A DNA stretch of 8,344 nucleotides from TA-21 sp035620895 (GTDB taxonomy: Archaea > Thermoproteota > Nitrososphaeria > Nitrososphaerales > Nitrososphaeraceae): assembly GCA_035620895.1 (NCBI GenBank), contig DASPFY010000029.1, positions 1 to 8,344 of the forward strand, in the 5' to 3' direction. The notes beneath the pieces are model-generated. The model was not told where the DNA came from. It ran no database searches and saw only the letters and a program-made list of their open reading frames with translations. A program made the translations under genes and the position numbers. Of this stretch, positions 1 through 4,925 are shown piece after piece; position 1 is the stretch's first letter; the number at the start of each line of letters is the position of its first letter.

Positions 1-52
1 TTACAACATAGTCACAATCAAATCCCGCTTCTCTACATGATAATGTTTTCAT
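1..52 (-). CDS. DUF1059-type small protein, 5' part only (runs off left edge)
   Basis: On the minus strand an ATG at 52-50 opens a frame that stays open to the window edge and reads MKTLSCREAGFDCDYVV. The pattern M-K-x-x-S-C-R-[ED]-x-G-x-D-C-[DE] is the characteristic N-terminus of DUF1059 proteins. These are about 55-60 residue soluble proteins described as predicted small metal-binding proteins, and the two cysteines (residues 6 and 13) are the family's conserved pair. Only 17 complete codons are in the window, so the C-terminal half cannot be checked. A TATA-like box lies about 26 bases upstream of the ATG (plus-strand 74-82), which fits a leaderless transcript and supports this start. The molecular function of the family is not established. 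The assignment rests on recognising the N-terminal motif. Confidence 0.72.
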   Translation of the reverse strand, partial: MKTLSCREAGFDCDYVV

Positions 53-73
53 AACAAGTAGTCCAAATCCAAT

Positions 74-82
74 GCATAAATG
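74..82 (-). promoter_or_regulatory. TATA-like box of the DUF1059-type gene
   Basis: The minus strand reads CATTTATGC here, centred about 26 bases upstream of the ATG at 52. That is the spacing expected for an archaeal TATA box driving a leaderless mRNA. The call rests on sequence likeness and spacing only. Confidence 0.35.
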
Positions 83-237
83 TGTTCCTACTAGGGGAAA
101 TTTTCAAGTGGGACCGTGGATAATTAGACCAGTGAGAAATTTCACAAGATTCCCAGGTAATTTTTACTATTACTAGCGTTTTAGAATGGGCTCCCGCAAA
201 TGAGGGTGGCTATATAGTGTCAAATTTGTCCCTCATC

Positions 238-283
238 CCACCGAACCCGATCCAAACTTTATCATAACTAGTAACATAATAAT
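238..283 (+). repeat. Dispersed 46-bp intergenic repeat, copy A
   Basis: Bases 238-283 align without gaps to 4722-4767 with 41 of 46 identical (counted by hand). The right half, from about 263, is nearly perfect and contains ctagtaacataa; the left end carries the C-rich core ccaccgaaccc. Both copies are intergenic and in the same orientation. Similarity stops at both ends, so this is a defined repeat unit and not duplicated gene sequence. Confidence 0.75.
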
Positions 284-421
284 GCATTCTTCCTTCAAAA
301 TGATTAACCATTCGCAACGAGAAAAACTAAAATAAGAATCCTTTGTTATTAAGAAACTTGGGTTTCTTTCTAATCTCATCTTATAGTTAAGATTTTGTTT
401 CAGAACATAGACGGCAATCAT

Positions 422-430
422 TTTATATTA
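422..430 (+). promoter_or_regulatory. TATA-like box of the single-pass membrane protein gene
   Basis: The sequence tttatatta sits about 33 bases before the TTG start at 459. This predicts transcription starting at about 452 and a very short leader. It is the best TATA match in the preceding 150 bases. Confidence 0.4.
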
Positions 431-458
431 TTTACGCGTTATATCGCTACGAAAGCAT

Positions 459-932
459 TTGGAAAGCGATGATGAATCGGAAAATTTAGTGACAAATTGG
501 AAGTTAGAATCTAATTTTTTTAGTGAAGAATTTGAAGACTATCATCAAGCTCTTTCCATGTTTAATAACATATCAAAGGATGGAACGCAGGTTATTTTAT
601 ATGAAATAAAAAAAAGGCCTGTGGATGGATCAATTGTAAAGAAAACTCCGTTACTAAATTCTAAAAAAGCTAAAACTAAATCACGATCATTTAAGAGAAT
701 CACTTATAGAAAATCCGCAGATAAGTCTGATGACCATCCGAAAAAGAAAAATAAATTCAAGGACTTTAAGGTAAGGATTTTTCTTCTTATCATTGTTTTC
801 CTTACCTTTATTGTCATAATGTTTTTTATGAATAGTATTGCAGGAGAATCGTCAAACGTTACCACGGTATACCAATCTATATTATTTAGAATCGATAATC
901 CGAGTTACTTTTTACATCTTTATTATGGATAA
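459..932 (+). CDS. Single-pass membrane protein with acidic N-terminal domain and basic linker, unknown function
   Basis: The 157-residue protein falls into four parts. Residues 1-68 form an acidic, soluble-looking domain with the segments W14-K-L-E-S and I50-K-K-R-P-V-D-G-S-I-V-K-K-T-P. A strongly basic linker follows (about 69-104). One transmembrane helix spans about 105-126 (IFLLIIVFLTFIVIMFF), and a tail of about 30 residues ends the protein. By the positive-inside rule the N-terminal domain is cytoplasmic and the tail faces outside. TTG at 459 is the only reasonable start: an in-frame TAG lies at 408-410, no ATG occurs before residue 34, and a TATA-like box lies at 422-430. The layout suggests a membrane-tethered cytoplasmic domain. 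It resembles uncharacterised thaumarchaeal proteins as far as I recall, but I know no function. A hairpin plus T-run follows the stop codon. Confidence 0.7.
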   Translation: MESDDESENLVTNWKLESNFFSEEFEDYHQALSMFNNISKDGTQVILYEIKKRPVDGSIVKKTPLLNSKKAKTKSRSFKRITYRKSADKSDDHPKKKNKFKDFKVRIFLLIIVFLTFIVIMFFMNSIAGESSNVTTVYQSILFRIDNPSYFLHLYYG

Positions 933-940
933 TCTTGGGT

Positions 941-974
941 AATAATTAAAAATTATTGTAAATTGCCATTTTTT
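941..974 (+). terminator. Possible terminator after the membrane protein gene
   Basis: A perfect 7-bp A/T stem (aataatt 941-947, loop aaa, aattatt 951-957) is followed by a run of six T at 969-974, starting 36 bases after the stop codon. Archaeal termination mainly needs the T-run, so the hairpin may be incidental. Confidence 0.4.
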
Positions 975-996
975 GTCCTTTAAATCTTAAAATAAC

Positions 997-1016
997 CCGA
1001 ACAACCACCGCACTCG
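997..1016 (+). repeat. Degenerate copy of the intergenic C-rich motif
   Basis: The sequence contains CCGAAC (997-1002) and CCACCG (1005-1010) in the same order, spacing and orientation as the fuller copy at 2479-2497, with one extra base and a few changes. It lies between two plus-strand genes. On its own it would be weak. It is listed because similar motifs recur in four other gaps. Confidence 0.4.
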
Positions 1017-1155
1017 GACTTACATTTTAATAATACGAATTTTTAGGCAGTCTTCTGAAAAACAGGATCATTATATTCAATCCTCCAATTACTCAACTTT
1101 CATATCTTCAACCGTGACAGAAAGTATCTTATACGATTCTTTGACAATATTCAAC

Positions 1156-1425
1156 ATGAGTTGGGATAACGACGTTTGGGCAAGAATGGTTAGAGATAGT
1201 ATTGAAATGGCAAGGGCTTTTAGTATGTCGAGTGGAACTCTGGGAAAAGAAACGAACACTGCGATTCAAAGGGCAGCTAGTGAAATGATGGTTTCGGCAG
1301 AAAAAGCTAGAATCGAAATCCTGGCTTCGGCAGAAAAAGCTGGGAACGAAATGTTAAAAGAAATGATGGAGTCTATTGAAAAGATAAAGATGAATTTTTC
1401 ACCATCGAACACTAGAAGAAAATAA
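1156..1425 (+). CDS. Small helical protein with 11-residue repeats, unknown function
   Basis: The 89-residue protein starting at MSWDNDVWAR is Ala/Glu/Lys/Met-rich and predicted almost wholly helical. Two consecutive 11-residue units, SAEKARIEILA and SAEKAGNEMLK (about residues 47-68), are followed by a looser third unit with E-S-I-E-K. The DNA shows a perfect 16-bp direct repeat offset by 33 bp (1293-1308 and 1326-1341). Eleven-residue periodicity is typical of right-handed or straight amphipathic coiled coils, as in LEA-like or phasin-like proteins. No signal peptide or membrane helix is evident. A GTG at 1114 would add 14 residues. I prefer the ATG because a TATA-like cttatacg at 1127-1134 lies about 25 bases upstream, but ttatattc at 1071-1078 could equally serve the GTG. 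No function can be assigned. Confidence 0.62.
   Translation: MSWDNDVWARMVRDSIEMARAFSMSSGTLGKETNTAIQRAASEMMVSAEKARIEILASAEKAGNEMLKEMMESIEKIKMNFSPSNTRRK
1293..1341 (+). repeat. 33-bp tandem repeat inside the helical protein gene
   Basis: The 16-mer ttcggcagaaaaagct occurs at 1293-1308 and 1326-1341. The bases between the copies are related, giving consecutive 11-codon units. It probably arose by in-frame duplication. Confidence 0.75.
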
Positions 1426-1506
1426 GCTGAACTCACCAACATTCCAATCCATAAGGAATGAAATGCTAGTTGCTTAAGAAATTAAATACCATGTAACAGG
1501 ACCCAC

Positions 1507-1530
1507 CTACATGCACTCTCCGAATCCCAC
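1507..1530 (+). repeat. Intergenic C-rich repeat, left-half copy
   Basis: The 24 bases match 2466-2489 at 20 positions, with consensus CTAC[AG]TG[CG]ACT[CG]TCCGAA[TC]CCCAC. Flanking cctaca (1506-1511) and tgtagg (1533-1538) could pair to put the motif in a loop of 21 bases. A separate short perfect hairpin (gagca-aac-tgctc, 1585-1597) lies downstream in the same gap. The gap lies between the helical protein gene and the channel gene. Confidence 0.5.
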
Positions 1531-1639
1531 TTTGTAGGACTGTTTCTTGAAGCAGAATAGAATTTTAAGTAACTGATTCAAACAGAGCAAACTGCTCAAC
1601 TTAACTGTTGCATATATCCATAGTAGATTTTGTGTAAAG

Positions 1640-1648
1640 TTTAAATGA
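1640..1648 (+). promoter_or_regulatory. TATA-like box of the potassium channel gene
   Basis: The sequence tttaaatga is preceded by a purine-rich stretch (gtaaag) that resembles a BRE. It is centred about 29 bases before the ATG at 1673. The spacing implies a nearly leaderless mRNA and favours this ATG over the TTG at 1655. Confidence 0.45.
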
Positions 1649-1672
1649 TTTTTCTTGTTGGTTCTGCTACAT

Positions 1673-2251
1673 ATGTCAACAAGCAATCTGTATACATTGG
1701 AAAATACAAGAATGAGCGTTATTATTTTGGCAGCTGCTGCCTTCTTCATCATATTTGTCGGGGGCTTTGGAGTATTTCTAGTAGAAAATGGACATCCAGG
1801 CGCAAATATTACCCAATATAGTGACGCTGTTTGGTGGGCTGTGGTTACACTTGCTACAGTAGGATACGGGGATTACTATCCAGTCACGGCACTCGGACGG
1901 ATAATAGCGATATTCATGATGATATCGGGAGTCGGAATCTTTGCACTCATGGTAGCCACTTTTGCAAGGAGAAGATTGCAGAAAGCAGAGTCAAAATTAA
2001 GGTCGGTCACTAAACCTGACCTTAATTTATTAGGTCAGGAGACAAAGACTGCTATAAGAACCAAAGTCGATGGAATCGAAACTTTAACTGAAGAAGATTT
2101 TGATACACTGATTGTAGAGATAAAAAATCTCCGTCTTACATTACTTGAGGGGTCGAAAATCTTAAAATGCTCCAGATGTGGGATAGTTTATCACAACAAA
2201 CCCAAATTTTGCAGCAACTGTGGATTAGCTCTCAATCACGCGACCAGATAA
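1673..2251 (+). CDS. Two-helix potassium channel pore with C-terminal zinc ribbon
   Basis: This is a 192-residue ion-channel pore protein (Ion_trans_2 type). Residues 14-37 form the outer helix, about 51-62 the pore helix (DAVWWAVVTLAT), and 62-67 the selectivity filter T-V-G-Y-G-D, the hallmark of K+ selectivity. The inner helix spans about 74-98 and contains the G86-x-G88 hinge region. The pore resembles the S5-S6 part of voltage-gated channels, but no S1-S4 voltage sensor is encoded upstream. After the inner helix comes a charged, helix-prone cytoplasmic segment (99-160), then a zinc ribbon with C166-x2-C169 and C180-x2-C183. There is no RCK/TrkA-N domain. By family knowledge four copies would assemble into a K+ channel in the cytoplasmic membrane. 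A TTG at 1655 would add six residues. The gene appears monocistronic. Confidence 0.88.
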   Translation: MSTSNLYTLENTRMSVIILAAAAFFIIFVGGFGVFLVENGHPGANITQYSDAVWWAVVTLATVGYGDYYPVTALGRIIAIFMMISGVGIFALMVATFARRRLQKAESKLRSVTKPDLNLLGQETKTAIRTKVDGIETLTEEDFDTLIVEIKNLRLTLLEGSKILKCSRCGIVYHNKPKFCSNCGLALNHATR

Positions 2252-2585
2252 TCCATAAATCAAGCAGATAATGACTCGACCTGATGCCACAAAATTGACT
2301 AATGTTCTTGAGTTGACCAATGCCATAAATTGAAGTCGCATGAAATTTGACTCCACACCGCGAAGACACGGTTCAAATCCCAATTAGACGCCCCTATTTA
2401 ATCACTGAACTATCGACTTTGAGAAAAGTTCGAATAAGGCTAAAATATTATAATACAGAACTCTACTACGTGGACTGTCCGAACCCCACCGAACCCGTGT
2501 AAATAAATACACATTATATGCAAGTGCATTAAGAATTTTGGATTGATATTTTACCAGTCTGCAATAACAAAGATGAAAAAGCCAC
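2252..2585. other. Gene-poor spacer between convergent genes
   Basis: This gap between the channel gene (plus) and the small secreted protein gene (minus) holds no convincing ORF. It contains imperfect short repeats (ttgactaatg at 2295, ttgaccaatg at 2313; tgccacaaaattga at 2285, tgccataaattga at 2321). It also has a tRNA T-loop lookalike (ggttcaaatcc, 2370-2380) and the best copy of the C-rich intergenic repeat at 2466-2497. No clear terminator follows either gene. Confidence 0.5.
2466..2497 (+). repeat. Intergenic C-rich repeat, fullest core copy
   Basis: Here the left half (shared with 1507-1530, 20 of 24 bases) and the right core CCACCGAACCCG (2486-2497, shared with 238-249 and nearly with 4722-4733) occur joined as TCCGAACCCCACCGAACCC. 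It thus links the copies seen elsewhere into one family. Confidence 0.6.
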
Positions 2586-2843
2586 TTACCTACCTAAGCG
2601 AATTGTATTTGAGTCTGTAATACCTGAAGAGTCAACTTGATGATATCCGTTAGCTTGATAATAAAGCACTGTTTCTGCGAATTGCTTGGGACTGCAATCA
2701 TTGTTCTGTTGCAGGACTATATTATAACCATTGTCAGTGGACAATATGCAGGTTTTATAGGGGGCGGATGACTGTGCAAAAGAAACTGTGAAACCGAAAC
2801 AAAATGCCGATATAACTAAAAAGCTTGTAATAATTGCCACCAT
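2586..2843 (-). CDS. Small secreted protein, unknown function
   Basis: The 85-residue protein starts MVAIITSFLVISAFCFGF. It has a Sec-type signal peptide with likely cleavage after S-F-A (residues 21-23), just before Q-S-S. The mature part is about 62 residues, polar, with two cysteines (in K-T-C-I-L and N-D-C-S-P) that could form a disulfide, and a stretch P-K-Q-F-A-E-T-V-L-Y-Y-Q that looks helical. I do not recognise a family. The frame is open back to 2987, but the added 48 residues would put a second hydrophobic stretch in front of the signal peptide and read antisense to another signal-peptide-like frame, so I choose ATG 2843. A TATA-like ctttaataat (minus strand, 2880-2871) lies about 33 bases upstream. 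Confidence 0.6.
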   Translation of the reverse strand: MVAIITSFLVISAFCFGFTVSFAQSSAPYKTCILSTDNGYNIVLQQNNDCSPKQFAETVLYYQANGYHQVDSSGITDSNTIRLGR

Positions 2844-2939
2844 AAGGGAATAGCTTTCATATTCAAACTGATTATTAAAGATATAGTAAATGGAAATAAA
2901 TAATGTTATTCGCATAATATTCTCATATTTAGTAACATA

Positions 2940-3063
2940 ATGGAGACTTCTTATAAGAACAACTATTATCGCATTATTTCTTGTCACATTTGGTTTAGCA
3001 TCAGCTCAGTCGCCTGTTAATATGATTAACAATACTAGAAGTATAGGCTACCTTAGTGAGTAA
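2940..3063 (+). pseudogene. Broken small secreted-protein gene (frameshift at its start)
   Basis: Frame 2941-3063 encodes a good signal peptide, L-L-I-R-T-T-I-I-A-L-F-L-V-T-F-G-L-A-S-A, followed by Q-S-P-V-N-M and a tail of about 12 residues ending at TAA 3061-3063. It has no start codon: TAA at 2938-2940 closes it upstream. An ATG at 2940 lies one base out of frame. Removing one G from atgga (2940-2944) would give a 41-codon gene starting M-R-L-L-I-R. A TATA-like cataatatt at 2913-2921 sits about 24 bases before that ATG. I read this as a decayed or truncated secreted-protein gene. A sequencing error or an unusual start codon would also explain it. No family is recognised. Confidence 0.4.
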
Positions 3064-3072
3064 ACAATTGTG

Positions 3073-3082
3073 CATAAATATG
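3073..3082 (+). promoter_or_regulatory. TATA-like box upstream of the dehydrogenase/carbonic-anhydrase pair
   Basis: The sequence cataaatatg is centred about 45 bases before the TTG start at 3123, which allows a leader of roughly 20 bases. No better TATA candidate lies nearer to the start. Confidence 0.3.
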
Positions 3083-3122
3083 AATAAATGACCGTCCGGT
3101 ATGTAGATTCTGACGAATATAC

Positions 3123-4175
3123 TTGAAAGCAGCTGTATACAGAGAACATAGTGAAGACCCTAGACAGGTAGTAAAAATTGAGGATATTGATGCACCGAAG
3201 CCCAAATCCAGCGAAGTCCTCATTAAAGTAGAAGCTGCGTCGTACAATTACAATGACCTCTGGGGAATCTGGGGAAAACCAATCAAAATTCCTATGCCCC
3301 ACATATCAGGAAGCGACGCAGCTGGGACAGTCGTGGAAATTGGGGAAAATGTTTCTCCAAACATCAAGATTGGAGACAGAGTGGTTGTGCATCCAAACCT
3401 GACTTGCAGGGTATGTTATGAATGCACTTCCGGAAGGGAATATGACTGCTCCAGCAGGAAGGTATGGGGCTTCCAGACGGGTCCACTCTGGGGTGGCTTT
3501 GCACAGTATACTCAACTGCCAGCTGTAAATGTAGTTAAGCTTCAAGACAATGTATCGTTTAATGACGCAGCGGCAATTTCAATGGTGGGTATGACTGCAT
3601 GGCATATGCTTGTTACCAGAGCCCAGATACACCCAGGACATACAGTCTTAATAATGGGCGGGGGAAGCGGTATGGGAATAGCTGGAATTCAGATTGCCAA
3701 ATTATTCAACTGCAGTGTTATCGCTACCGCTGGAAATAAGGACAAAATGGACAAGTGCCTACAACTTGGAGCAGACTATGTAGTAAACCATCGCGAATCT
3801 GATTGGTATCGGAAGGTGCGTGAAATAACGAACAAACAAGGTGTTGATATTGTTTATGAGCACATTGGTAAAACTACTTTTTCACAAGAGGTAAGCCTAT
3901 TGAAGATGGGTGGCACGCTTGTAACTACAGGGGCTACAACTGGATACGATTCAACAATTGACCTTAGGTATTTGTTTTTCAAAGGAACTAATTTATTGGG
4001 TGCGACCCAGGGAACCAAAGCAGGATTAGAAGAAGTAATGCGATGGGTGGGTAAGGGAAAAATAAAGCCCGTAATCGATACGATTCTTCCATTCAGCAAG
4101 ATGGCTGAAGGTCACTTGAAGATGGCGGATTCGCAGTTGTTTGGAAAGATATTAACTACTCCACAGAAACTCTAA
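3123..4175 (+). CDS. Zinc-lobe MDR oxidoreductase (alcohol dehydrogenase / crotonyl-CoA reductase-like)
   Basis: This is a complete 350-residue medium-chain dehydrogenase/reductase. The N-terminal GroES-like domain covers about 1-150 and the Rossmann domain about 155-300, with the dinucleotide motif G179-G-G-S-G-M-G185. The second beta strand ends V-I-A-T-A-G-N without an acidic residue, which favours NADPH. A structural zinc site is present: C95, C98, C101, C109. The usual catalytic-zinc ligands are absent: the Cys position reads S-Y-N-Y-N-D (40-45) and the G-H-E motif reads G-S-D-A-A-G (63-68). The N-Y-N-D and G-S-D-A-x-G pair is reminiscent of crotonyl-CoA reductase-type enzymes, so an enoyl-CoA or quinone reductase role is more likely than alcohol oxidation; the substrate is unknown. 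The TTG start is supported by the typical M-K-A-A-V-Y opening. The carbonic-anhydrase-like gene begins 11 bases after the stop. Confidence 0.9.
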   Translation: MKAAVYREHSEDPRQVVKIEDIDAPKPKSSEVLIKVEAASYNYNDLWGIWGKPIKIPMPHISGSDAAGTVVEIGENVSPNIKIGDRVVVHPNLTCRVCYECTSGREYDCSSRKVWGFQTGPLWGGFAQYTQLPAVNVVKLQDNVSFNDAAAISMVGMTAWHMLVTRAQIHPGHTVLIMGGGSGMGIAGIQIAKLFNCSVIATAGNKDKMDKCLQLGADYVVNHRESDWYRKVREITNKQGVDIVYEHIGKTTFSQEVSLLKMGGTLVTTGATTGYDSTIDLRYLFFKGTNLLGATQGTKAGLEEVMRWVGKGKIKPVIDTILPFSKMAEGHLKMADSQLFGKILTTPQKL

Positions 4176-4186
4176 TAGTCTACTCA

Positions 4187-4570
4187 ATGATGAATTTCAA
4201 ATTTGGAACGGCAATAAATTGCATAGACGGAAGGATTCAGGAACCAGTAATCGACTTCATGAAGGAGAAATATCATATCGATGGAGTTGATATGGTGACA
4301 TTTCCAGGTGTAGACGGGATTTTTTCCAATAGCGAAAATAGAGGCGACATAGGGCGTATACGTAGAGCAGTTTCCATATCTATTGGGAAACATCATTCAA
4401 GTATCATAGCAGTTATAGGACATTTCGATTGCGCCGGCAATCCTGGAGACAAGGAACATCATTATGCACATATACGAATGGCAGTGCATGAAGTATCCTT
4501 ATGGAATTTCGATGCACAAGTTGCCGGATATTATGTCAATGACAAATTCCAAATAGAGGAAGTAAATTAA
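4187..4570 (+). CDS. Beta-carbonic-anhydrase-like protein
   Basis: The 127-residue soluble protein carries the beta-carbonic anhydrase signature. C12-x-D14-x-R16 (in N-C-I-D-G-R) supplies the first zinc ligand plus the Asp/Arg dyad. H79-x2-C82 (in G-H-F-D-C-A-G-N-P) supplies the other two ligands. It is shorter than classical beta enzymes (about 170-220 residues), but small proteins of this pattern, opening F-G-T-A-I-N-C-x-D-G-R, form a recognised group. If active it would interconvert CO2 and bicarbonate in the cytoplasm, relevant to an autotroph that fixes bicarbonate. Activity of this short subgroup is not something I can vouch for. Two adjacent ATGs (4187, 4190) are possible starts. With only 11 bases after the MDR gene and no separate TATA box visible, the two are probably co-transcribed. 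Confidence 0.78.
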   Translation: MMNFKFGTAINCIDGRIQEPVIDFMKEKYHIDGVDMVTFPGVDGIFSNSENRGDIGRIRRAVSISIGKHHSSIIAVIGHFDCAGNPGDKEHHYAHIRMAVHEVSLWNFDAQVAGYYVNDKFQIEEVN

Positions 4571-4721
4571 CTACTAAATTTTCACTCAATTTGCCAAAAT
4601 TACGGTCAGTACATGTCGATATTTATATTGGTAAACAATTCTTGGAAAACTTTTAGATTTCAGTATTCATTTAGTTCATTACATAGAGGGTTCATAATAT
4701 AGAGCGCTAGCGTTATCAGTT

Positions 4722-4767
4722 CCACCGAACCTGAACTAAACTTTACCATAACTAGTAACATAAGAAT
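4722..4767 (+). repeat. Dispersed 46-bp intergenic repeat, copy B
   Basis: This aligns without gaps to 238-283 at 41 of 46 positions, in the same orientation. The C-rich end reads ccaccgaacctg and the A/T-rich end ctagtaacataa. It sits in the gap between the carbonic-anhydrase-like gene and the paralogue debris at 4850. Nothing else in this gap looks like a gene. Confidence 0.75.
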
Positions 4768-4832
4768 ATGTTACTGAGTGGCGCGCTTTAGATGCTTTGC
4801 CCTTAAGAATTAAGATTTATTGATATGTATGT

Positions 4833-4849
4833 AAAAATCAAAAAAAAAA
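4833..4849 (-). terminator. T-run terminator for the minus-strand secreted-protein gene
   Basis: On the minus strand a run of ten T (4849-4840) is followed by a run of five (4837-4833). It begins right after the stop codon of the gene remnant at 4850-4925. Such T-runs are typical archaeal terminators. It is probably inherited from the lost paralogue and now serves the intact gene ending at 4922. Confidence 0.6.
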
Positions 4850-4925
4850 TTATGGTTTAGAGTCAAACATTTTCTCAACACACACTTTAGCGTCAGCGTT
4901 GTTGATACCCCTATAGCACTGTCAT
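4850..4925 (-). pseudogene. C-terminal remnant of a paralogue of the 174-residue secreted protein
   Basis: On the minus strand, bases 4925-4856 align to 5008-4940, the 3' part of the neighbouring intact gene, with one inserted base. The intact gene reads M-T-A-L-L-G-I-N-N-A-D-A-S-V-C-V-E-K-V-F. The remnant reads M-T-V-L-stop-G, shifts frame, then continues I-N-N-A-D-A-K-V-C-V-E-K-M-F-D-S-K-P-stop. Many differences fall at third codon positions (tgc gta versus tgt gtt; ttc gat tcc versus ttt gac tct). The source was therefore a separately evolving functional paralogue and not a recent copy. The intact gene's stop codon (4922-4924) overlaps the first codon of the remnant. The internal stop and frameshift mark it as non-functional. 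Confidence 0.7.

Larger units (their letters stand above)
53..458. other. Gene-free spacer between divergent genes
   Basis: About 400 bases separate the DUF1059-type gene (minus) from the membrane-protein gene (plus). The spacer holds the two promoters, a dispersed repeat copy at 238-283, and a possible stem of 7 bp (200-206 pairing with 230-236) enclosing the palindromes ctatatag (210-217) and caaatttg (221-228). A 62-codon open frame on the minus strand (233-421) lies here. It has no recognisable domain and part of it is just the repeat, so I do not call it a gene. Confidence 0.5.

Noticed and set aside
233..421. 62-residue minus-strand ORF
   Set aside because: Its C-terminal part is encoded by the dispersed repeat. 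The matching repeat at 4722-4767 reads similarly for about 13 codons, but likeness stops at the repeat edge and most of the differences change the amino acid, so it is noncoding repeat read by chance.
1440..1460. Hairpin cattcc/ggaatg after the helical protein gene as a terminator
   Set aside because: The stem is only 6 bp with a 9-base loop and no T-run follows, so there is no support for termination there.
1507..1752. 81-residue minus-strand ORF with an Ala-rich hydrophobic stretch
   Set aside because: It is antisense to the start and first membrane helix of the channel gene, has no recognisable domain, and spans an intergenic repeat.
2341..2395. Possible tRNA gene or tRNA-derived attachment site around ggttcaaatcc (2370-2380)
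   Set aside because: The T-loop consensus is present, but only two T-stem pairs form, the following bases do not pair with any upstream acceptor strand, and no anticodon arm can be folded. At most it is a fragment; chance is likely.
2844..2987. 48-residue N-terminal extension of the small secreted protein
   Set aside because: It would place a second hydrophobic segment before a complete signal peptide, and the ATG at 2843 has a suitably placed TATA-like box.
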